From positions 1 through 6,357 of the forward strand of contig JAADHA010000079.1 in the NCBI GenBank assembly GCA_013152105.1: a stretch of DNA of 6,357 bases. The letters run 5' to 3'. Positions within the stretch are counted from its first letter, which is position 1. Each line of letters begins with the position of its first letter. Position numbers and translations under genes: made by a program. Positions 1-4,720 of the stretch are shown here, one piece after another. The notes beneath the pieces were generated by a model. It was not told the origin of the DNA. It worked only from the letters and a program-made list of their open reading frames with translations, and searched no databases. Origin of the DNA: Oligoflexia bacterium (GTDB lineage Bacteria > Myxococcota_A > UBA796 > UBA2385).

Positions 1-742
1 TGCTGGCCTCAATGTGGGTGAGGATCCGATCCGGCACCATGGCGGCCAGCACCTCGCGCGGCGGGAGCTGGGCGGCGGCGAGGGCGGGCAGGGGGCGGCG
101 CTCCGCCTCTGGCGTGAGGCGCGACAGTGGTCCAAAACGTTCGCGGCGGGCTCCGAGCTGCGACCAGAACGCTGGCGAGGCGCAGATTGTCCCCGGTTTG
201 GCCTGGCGCTCCGCCTGTGTTGCCTGACGGGGCGCGGCACCGGTCAGCACATGCTGCCAGCGCCCGCGCCAGCCACCGAGCCGGAGGAAGACGCTGGACC
301 CAAAGCCGAGCCCGATTCTGAGGCTGAGCCCGTGGCCGCTTGGTGCGGTGCGCTGGGCTTGCAAGGCCGCAGTGGCCGCCAGCCGGCACGCGTCTTCGCC
401 CGTCCACATCGCCAGCACCGCGTCACCGGCAAACTCGACCACGTCCCCACCGAATGCATCAATAATGTCCACCAGGTGCCCGAGACAGCCGGTGAGCCGG
501 TCGGAGAGGGCCTCTACCCCCTCGGCGCCGTTGCCAGCGAGCTGTGTGCTTAGCGCCGAGAATCCTCGCACATCGGCAAAGAGCACCGCCGCCACCAGCG
601 CCTCACGGGTCGGCTCGAGATCGCGCGAGGAGTCCGGGCCGAGCCCCCGCAGCGCCAGCCGCGGCAGGTAGTAGAGCAGCTCATGGCGAGGCGGCCGCAG
701 CGGGGACGAGACTTCTGCGTCTACCGGAGGGGCGCTGGGCAT
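1..742 (-). CDS. Soluble-adenylyl-cyclase-like class III nucleotide cyclase, N-terminal part (runs off window)
   Basis: The minus frame from ATG at 742 stays open for 247 codons to the window edge. Residues about 48-190 form a class III cyclase domain, which would make cAMP (or cGMP) from the nucleoside triphosphate in the cytoplasm. Both metal-binding aspartates are visible: D57 in LFADVRGFSALS and D107 in VVEFAGDAVLAMW. The segment around 140-190 (LRIGLGFG, then HVLTGAAP, then GTICASPAFW) follows the order of the C1 domain of mammalian soluble adenylyl cyclase. The tail (AAMVPDRILTHIEAS) resembles the linker before C2 in that family, so a C2 domain and perhaps an NTPase/TPR region should follow off-window. 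There is no membrane segment. E103 sits where the family normally has Lys. The start overlaps the aminotransferase stop (TGATG), with a weak AGGG at 748-751, which implies translational coupling. Family assignment is fairly sure; activity and product are not. Confidence 0.85.
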   Translation of the reverse strand, partial: MPSAPPVDAEVSSPLRPPRHELLYYLPRLALRGLGPDSSRDLEPTREALVAAVLFADVRGFSALSTQLAGNGAEGVEALSDRLTGCLGHLVDIIDAFGGDVVEFAGDAVLAMWTGEDACRLAATAALQAQRTAPSGHGLSLRIGLGFGSSVFLRLGGWRGRWQHVLTGAAPRQATQAERQAKPGTICASPAFWSQLGARRERFGPLSRLTPEAERRPLPALAAAQLPPREVLAAMVPDRILTHIEAS

Positions 743-744
743 CA
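740..744 (-). other. TGATG stop/start overlap coupling aminotransferase and cyclase
   Basis: On the minus strand the aminotransferase stop TGA (744-742) shares its A with the ATG (742-740) of the cyclase gene. Such overlaps usually mean termination-reinitiation and a single transcript. This is seen directly in the sequence and supports the otherwise weakly marked cyclase start. Confidence 0.85.
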
Positions 745-2088
745 GAGCCCTACTGAGTAGCGGCGGACCCGGGCGACCGTGCCCTTTGGGATGCGGCCCT
801 CTGAGAACTCTCGCGCCACTTCTGCGGTCACCTCCAGGATTCGGTCGGCCTGCTGGCGGGTGAGGATCAGCGGCGGCTCAATGCGGAGGACCTGTTTTTG
901 GAGGCCAAAGAAGCCAAAATAGACGCCCTTCTCGACTCCTCGGGTGGCAAAGACCCGCCCCGCGAGTGGAGGAGGGATGGGCCCGCCCGGCCGATGGACG
1001 ATCTCGACGCCGATCATCAGCCCGCGCCCGCGGATCTCAGCGATCACCTGTGGAAAGTCCGCCTGGATTGCCCGCAGCCCATCGAGCAGATGGGCGCCCA
1101 TGGCGGCGGCGTGGTCTGGGAGCTGCTCGTCCGAGACGGCGTGGATCACGCGCCGCGCCACCGCCGACGAGGGTCCGTGGCCCGTGTAGGTGAAGACCTC
1201 TTGCCCCGGGTCCAGGGCGTCGAGGACCGTCCGCCGTCCCACGACCGCCGAGATCGGCGCGTATCCCGCCGACAATCCCTTGGCAGTCGAGAAGAGGTCG
1301 GGAATCACCCGTTCTTGTTGGAAGGCCCAGAAGCTGCCCGTCCGGCCCATGCCGCACTGGACCTCATCAAGCATCAAGAGGGCGTCAAACCGTTCGAGGA
1401 GCTGCTGGAGGGCCGCAAGGAAGCCAGCGGGGAAGGCGTGGACCCCGGCGTCGCCCATGATGGTCTCGGTCAAGACCCCACCAAACTCACCGGTCTTCAG
1501 GTGTGCCTCGATATGCGCCAAGGTCGGGTCGACGTCGCGGTCTCTGCGAGGTGGCGTGACAACGGCGAAGTGTTCGGACCGCTCGTACAAGCCTTGGTCG
1601 AGGCCCGGGAAGTGTGAGGCCGCTTGGGAGAGGCCCGTGGATCCGTGGTAAGCGCCTTGGAAGGAGATGACCCCGGGGCGTCGGGTGGCGCGCCGCATGG
1701 CCTCGATCATGCCGCCGTTGGCGTCCGATCCCGACAAGCCCAACAGAACGCGCGCGTCGTAGGGCAGCGCGGCGCTCTCAATCAGCGCGTCCGCGAGCTC
1801 GAGCGCGTGAGCATTGGGGCTGTAACAAAAGCACGAGTGTTGCAGCGTCTCGGCGGCGTCCGTGTAGGCCGTAGTCACGTCTCGGCGGCCGTAGCCTAGG
1901 ATGTTGGCAGAGGCGCCGGCCAAGCAGTCCAAGAAGACGTTTCCATCTTCGTCGACCACCTCTGCGCCCTGGCCCCGGGCGAGCGAGATCCCATAGAGCC
2001 CGGTGGAGTTGGTCTGACCGATGAGCTGGTGCGTCCTGGCGAGAACGGCCCGTGAGCGCGGTCCGGGAAGATCGATAGGAGGCTGCAT
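742..2088 (-). CDS. Class III PLP-dependent aminotransferase
   Basis: A 448-residue fold-type I aminotransferase of the GabT/ornithine/omega-amino-acid class, of normal length for the family; it would transfer an amino group from an amine or amino acid to a 2-oxo acid in the cytoplasm. Visible landmarks: entry strand DEDGNVFLDCLAG (46-58); PLP-phosphate loop SGSDAN (119-124); YHG (147-149) stacking on the cofactor; DEVQCGMGRTG (241-251), where D241 contacts the pyridine nitrogen; the Schiff-base lysine K270 in STAKGLSAGYAPIS; phosphate-contacting TYTGH (300-304); and the carboxylate-binding Arg R402 in LRIEPPL. Residues used for substrate choice differ from GabT: YHGST in place of YHGR, and MGDAG in place of QGEGG. 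The substrate is therefore left open; GABA or acetylornithine is not supported. The ATG at 2088 has GAGG eight bases upstream. It is the middle gene of an operon. Confidence 0.95.
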   Translation of the reverse strand: MQPPIDLPGPRSRAVLARTHQLIGQTNSTGLYGISLARGQGAEVVDEDGNVFLDCLAGASANILGYGRRDVTTAYTDAAETLQHSCFCYSPNAHALELADALIESAALPYDARVLLGLSGSDANGGMIEAMRRATRRPGVISFQGAYHGSTGLSQAASHFPGLDQGLYERSEHFAVVTPPRRDRDVDPTLAHIEAHLKTGEFGGVLTETIMGDAGVHAFPAGFLAALQQLLERFDALLMLDEVQCGMGRTGSFWAFQQERVIPDLFSTAKGLSAGYAPISAVVGRRTVLDALDPGQEVFTYTGHGPSSAVARRVIHAVSDEQLPDHAAAMGAHLLDGLRAIQADFPQVIAEIRGRGLMIGVEIVHRPGGPIPPPLAGRVFATRGVEKGVYFGFFGLQKQVLRIEPPLILTRQQADRILEVTAEVAREFSEGRIPKGTVARVRRYSVGL

Positions 2089-2096
2089 TGGGGTCG

Positions 2097-2100
2097 CCTC
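2097..2100 (-). promoter_or_regulatory. Ribosome binding site (GAGG) of the aminotransferase
   Basis: On the minus strand GAGG lies eight bases before the ATG at 2088 and overlaps the TGA stop (2101-2099) of the upstream hydrolase gene (TGAGG). Only 10 bases separate that stop codon from the start, so there is no room for a separate promoter. This supports co-transcription. Confidence 0.7.
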
Positions 2101-2848
2101 AGAAGCTGTCGAACCAGCACTCGGGCCCGTGGAAGGCGCGGTCGAGCAGGGAGAGCCGACCGGCGCCCGAGAAGTCCTTGGGGATGTACCCGTTGGGCGG
2201 GTGCTTGCGCGACAGGAGCCCCATGCGCATGTAGCTGTGGGCGACCAGCTCGGCGCAGAAGTAGGTGGCCAGCGGTGGGTTGACCCCCTTCGGGTTCCAC
2301 GTGGCGCCTCGCTCGGGCAGGTCTTCGAAGCGGCCCCGGTAGGCGTCCGCGATCATCTGCCACGGGATCCCCGGGAAGCGGGGTCGGGCGCTCGCGATGG
2401 CGTAGGCAAAGCGCTGCAAGGCGGTGATCCGCGCGGGGCTCGGCGCGACGTGCAGCGCCCGGACGGCAAAGTAGGAGTACTGGCCCAGGGCCAGATCCGC
2501 GCGGATTCGGTCATCCAGGCTGACCAGAATTGGCCCGCTGTATTGGCCGTCGGGGTTGGTGTGCATGAGGTGTCGAACCGTGCGCTCCTGTTTGCGTTCG
2601 GCGTCGCTGATCATCTGGGTCGCTTCAAAGAGGAGCGGGTCGGGGAGGTCGCTCGGAACCTGATGTCCGGCCGGAATGAGGTCGGCCAATCGCACGATCA
2701 TGCCGACGTGCGACCAGTTGCAGTCGCCCTCGGCGAGCTCGATCGCCTCTGAGATATCGGCCGTCCCGTGGGCCAGGAACAGGTCACCCGTTTGAAGAGA
2801 CGGCCTGATGTCTGGGTAGGTGGCGGTTCGGATCCGATGGCTGGTCAC
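2099..2848 (-). CDS. Circularly permuted NlpC/P60 (YiiX/YaeF-type papain-like) Cys amidase or acyltransferase
   Basis: A 249-residue protein from a GTG start. Features of the permuted papain-like family: an N-terminal LQTGDLFLAHG strand (18-28), a catalytic-type His in NWSHVGM (H47), an acidic/polar partner in LLFEATQ (E75), and the nucleophile Cys near the C-terminus in TYFCAELVAHSY (C198). The order His-Glu-Cys is the permuted one (YiiX, YaeF, LRAT-like proteins), as opposed to Cys-His in standard NlpC/P60. Members cleave or transfer amide/thioester-linked acyl or peptide groups; the substrate here cannot be read from sequence. No signal peptide or lipobox is visible, so it is probably cytoplasmic. 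The frame stays open upstream to an ATG at 3085, but that 79-residue extension is Arg/Ser/Pro-rich and unlike a domain, whereas the GTG has GGAGGG four bases upstream. It is the first gene of the operon with the aminotransferase and cyclase. Confidence 0.85.
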   Translation of the reverse strand: MTSHRIRTATYPDIRPSLQTGDLFLAHGTADISEAIELAEGDCNWSHVGMIVRLADLIPAGHQVPSDLPDPLLFEATQMISDAERKQERTVRHLMHTNPDGQYSGPILVSLDDRIRADLALGQYSYFAVRALHVAPSPARITALQRFAYAIASARPRFPGIPWQMIADAYRGRFEDLPERGATWNPKGVNPPLATYFCAELVAHSYMRMGLLSRKHPPNGYIPKDFSGAGRLSLLDRAFHGPECWFDSF

Positions 2849-2852
2849 GATT

Positions 2853-2858
2853 CCCTCC
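2853..2858 (-). promoter_or_regulatory. Strong ribosome binding site GGAGGG deciding the GTG start
   Basis: On the minus strand GGAGGG is followed by AATC and then GTG (2848-2846). No upstream start codon in this frame has a comparable site. This is the main argument for a 249-residue rather than a 328-residue protein. Confidence 0.75.
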
Positions 2859-2930
2859 GGCGCTTTTCGGCGGTAGCTCACCCGGGGCGCGGCGCAGTTG
2901 AGATGGTCGTCAGAGCTTGGTACAGCATAG

Positions 2931-2949
2931 CTCAGGGTGGCGCCCTGAG
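2931..2949. repeat. Perfect inverted repeat CTCAGGG-N5-CCCTGAG
   Basis: Two 7-base arms (2931-2937 and 2943-2949) flank TGGCG. The repeat lies 83-101 bases upstream of the operon GTG start, a suitable place for an operator. On the minus strand TATGCT (rc of 2923-2928) follows shortly after, a possible but unproven -10 element. There is no T-tract, so a terminator is unlikely. Confidence 0.4.
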
Positions 2950-3136
2950 GGGCTGCTGAAGAGGGCGCTCGTCGAGATCTTCCGCTGGTGCCGCGCCCAG
3001 GCCGTCGAGAAGTCCCCGGCATGGACTCAAGCGCACGGAAGGAGCGTCGTTCGCGGCGCGGCTGTGGGGACCGGGCGCAGGCCACACGCCACCTCGCTTC
3101 GTCGGGAAAGAGCGTGAGGCGCCCGCGCGCGGACCC

Positions 3137-3153
3137 GCTGAGACAGGCTCAGC
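3137..3153. repeat. Perfect inverted repeat GCTGAG-N5-CTCAGC
   Basis: Six-base arms (3137-3142 and 3148-3153) around ACAGG, in the middle of the divergent intergenic region. Both this repeat and the one at 2931-2949 contain CTGAG/CTCAG in their arms. It could be a hairpin or a weak operator; chance is a real alternative for arms this short. Confidence 0.3.
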
Positions 3154-3204
3154 AAGAAAGCCCTGGGCGACTGAGCTGCAAATGGGGCGCGCAGGCCCCA
3201 CTGA

Positions 3205-3224
3205 CCGGGACGCGAGTGTCCCGG
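3205..3224. repeat. Perfect inverted repeat CCGGGAC-N6-GTCCCGG
   Basis: Seven-base GC-rich arms (3205-3211 and 3218-3224) around GCGAGT, 119-138 bases upstream of the lipoprotein ATG at 3343. It could be a regulator site or a stable hairpin in an untranslated leader. No T-run follows on either strand. Confidence 0.4.
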
Positions 3225-3330
3225 AGCCGGTGGCACACGCTCACATGCCGCGTTGCCCAGAGAACCCACCCACACGGCCTACCTCCCGATCTCGCCGGTA
3301 CCGGCCCACCTCTTGCACGAGTCCCTGTCT

Positions 3331-3337
3331 AGGAGGG
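3331..3337 (+). promoter_or_regulatory. Ribosome binding site AGGAGGG of the lipoprotein gene
   Basis: AGGAGGG is followed by a five-base spacer and ATG at 3343. It decides the start of the small secreted protein against the in-frame ATG at 3253, which would place 30 extra residues before the signal peptide. Confidence 0.85.
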
Positions 3338-3342
3338 TTCCC

Positions 3343-4020
3343 ATGCCTCGTCTTCTTCTCGCGCTCTTCCTGCCAGCGCTGGGCTGCGCGGACTATGGCT
3401 TCACCAAGCCAAGCTCGCCGGCAACCGGTGGAGATACCGGCGTCACCTCCAGCCCCGGGGACGGCGCAGCGACCGAGACCAGCACACCCGCGGATGGCGG
3501 AGGCTCGGACACCGGCTTGCCCCCTGACGAAGAGCCCCCGGGCATCATCACCGAAAAAGAATGTGAAGACAGCGGGGTGAGCGTGGTGTTCTCGCCCGAC
3601 GAGATCTACGTGCTCTCCTGGGACACGACCACCGCCGAGGGCACCCTGACGGCGACCGAATCAGGCTGGTTCCACCTCTACGACACCTCGATCGCCGAGT
3701 CCGGCGCCTCGCAGAGCAACGAATCAGCCTACATCCGCGTGGCCAACGCCACCAACCCCTCCGGTGCCCCGCTCTTCGCCAACTGCGGTAGCGACTACGT
3801 CGTCGTCGACGCAGACAACGAGAGCACCCCGGGCAGCGAGCGCTACTACATCGGCACCTTCTGGCTCGACGCCGGCGACAACCAGCTCACCCTCAACCAC
3901 TACTGCCCGCTGTACCGGGCCGGGATCTGCACTGAGCTGCACCAGCCCGGCGACACGCCTTGTGACGGAGGCGACGCCAACAGCGTGCACGTCAAGGCTG
4001 AGGGGATCTGTGTGCAGTGA
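3343..4020 (+). CDS. Small secreted, probably lipid-anchored protein with Cys-containing C-terminal domain, function unknown
   Basis: A 225-residue protein that I do not recognise. Residues 1-14 (MPRLLLALFLPALG) form a short signal peptide followed by C15. ALGC is a near-canonical lipobox (Pro at -4 is unusual), so a lipoprotein is likely. Residues about 22-68 are a Gly/Ser/Thr/Pro/Asp linker, typical of cell-surface proteins in this group. Residues about 70-225 form a compact domain with alternating strands (IYVLSW, GWFHLYDT, ERYYIGTFWLDAGDN) and six cysteines (74, 148, 188, 196, 207, 223), an even number that could make three disulfides in the periplasm or outside. The C-terminus is complete (GICVQ then TGA). 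The ATG at 3343 was chosen because it has an excellent AGGAGGG and sits directly before the signal peptide. It stands alone on the plus strand, divergent from the operon and converging on the Ig-like gene. Confidence 0.85.
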   Translation: MPRLLLALFLPALGCADYGFTKPSSPATGGDTGVTSSPGDGAATETSTPADGGGSDTGLPPDEEPPGIITEKECEDSGVSVVFSPDEIYVLSWDTTTAEGTLTATESGWFHLYDTSIAESGASQSNESAYIRVANATNPSGAPLFANCGSDYVVVDADNESTPGSERYYIGTFWLDAGDNQLTLNHYCPLYRAGICTELHQPGDTPCDGGDANSVHVKAEGICVQ

Positions 4021-4048
4021 GCGTCCCCCTCTCCGCGCTGGTCGGCGC

Positions 4049-4693
4049 TTAGAAGCCGCTGGTGTCGCAGTCTGGGTTGCTCGAACTCGCCAAGCAGCCG
4101 GGGTGGCAGTCCACCTGGTCCACCACGTCCAGGCTGTAATCTACCAGATCACCCTGCACGTCCTCCAGAGCAACGTATACACAGTATGATGCACCGTCCG
4201 AGGAGAGGGCAAGCAGGTGTCCTGGCTGCCGGCCCCGTTGTCGAGGGCGCCATTCATTGTGATGGTGTCGTCGCTGACGTCGCTCACCCCCAGCAGCAGC
4301 GAGTTGTTCAAGGAGCCGCTGACCAGGCCCCCGATGCCGGGGGGGTCGACCCAGGTCGCGAGGGCAAAGTCGATGATGTAGGCCTTGCCGATCAGGCCGT
4401 CGACCGGCTCTCCGGGGTCTGCTGTGGTGAAGGTGATCGCCTGGGAACCGACGTACCGTCGAGGGAAGCCACGCTGATCGAGGCGGTTGGATCACCACTG
4501 TCCAGGACAAACCTCACGGTGATCCCCAGGTCCACGTCCAACTCGCCGTCCACGGGGCTCGTGCTGCTCACGCCCACACTGCACTCGGTGCCACCGTCGC
4601 TTCCGACCGTGCCGCCATCGCTTCCGACCCCAGCGCGGGGAGCAGGAATTGGATGCGGTATGAGGTGGATCCCGCGAAGCGCCGAGCAACCAC
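4049..4693 (-). pseudogene. Ig-like (Big_5-type) secreted lipoprotein gene broken by three frame shifts
   Basis: Minus-strand coding sequence is evident but moves through three frames. A signal-like piece (RIQFLLPALG, to about 4628) leads to SDGGTVGSDGGTEC and an Ig-like segment with SSTSPVDGELDVDLGITV (about 4626-4456). A second frame carries AITFTTADPGEPVDG and IGKAYIIDF (about 4454-4213), and a third ends with LSSDGASYCVYVALEDVQG and VDCHPGC (4212-4049, TAA stop). Each join needs one extra base, near 4627, 4455 and 4213. A G at the first gives PALGCGSDGG, a perfect lipobox. The STSP-x-DG-x-x-DV opening resembles bacterial SbsA/Big_5 Ig-like domains found in secreted myxobacterial proteins. 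The start is uncertain; GTG at 4693 is the in-frame guess. It lies 27 bases after the propeller gene, probably co-transcribed. It may be a pseudogene or an intact gene with base-deletion errors. Confidence 0.65.
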
Positions 4694-4720
4694 ATCGGGA
4701 AGCGCAGCCCCGACCGCCCC

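Larger units (their letters stand above)
2849..3342. other. Divergent intergenic region, no convincing gene
   Basis: About 490 bases between the divergent starts at 2848 (minus) and 3343 (plus). Open frames exist on both strands, as expected at this GC content, but their translations are Arg/Pro/Ser/Ala-rich, lack recognisable motifs and have no good ribosome binding sites. I see no tRNA, CRISPR or insertion sequence. It contains three short perfect inverted repeats (2931-2949, 3137-3153, 3205-3224) and should hold both promoters. I could not assign convincing -35/-10 boxes. A small RNA cannot be excluded. Confidence 0.6.

Noticed and set aside
9..407. Minus-strand open frame with Arg/Pro/Ala-rich translation
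   Set aside because: It overlaps the cyclase frame, which has strong domain signatures and a coupled start; the alternative is compositionally a shadow.
898..1617. Long plus-strand open frame opposite the aminotransferase
   Set aside because: It is antisense to a clear class III aminotransferase with all catalytic motifs; its own translation shows no motif and no ribosome binding site. It is a by-product of high-GC codon use.
2021..2752. Plus-strand open frame of about 243 codons opposite the permuted amidase
   Set aside because: The minus strand carries His/Glu/Cys family motifs; the plus translation is Gly/Val/Arg-rich without recognisable features.
3231..3248. Sigma-54-like promoter beginning TGGCAC upstream of the lipoprotein gene
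   Set aside because: The GG and the following GC are 13 bases apart rather than the required 10, and no TTGC element is in place.
3253..3342. Upstream in-frame ATG at 3253 for the small lipoprotein
   Set aside because: It would put 30 residues before the signal peptide and lacks a ribosome binding site, while ATG 3343 has AGGAGGG at ideal distance.
4035..4048. GCGC-N6-GCGC hairpin between the convergent stop codons as a bidirectional terminator
   Set aside because: Only a four-base stem and no T-run on either strand; expected by chance at this GC content.
4049..4693. Programmed ribosomal frameshifting as explanation for the frame changes
   Set aside because: Three shifts in one short gene without slippery heptamers or evident downstream structures is not a known arrangement; decay or sequence error is simpler.
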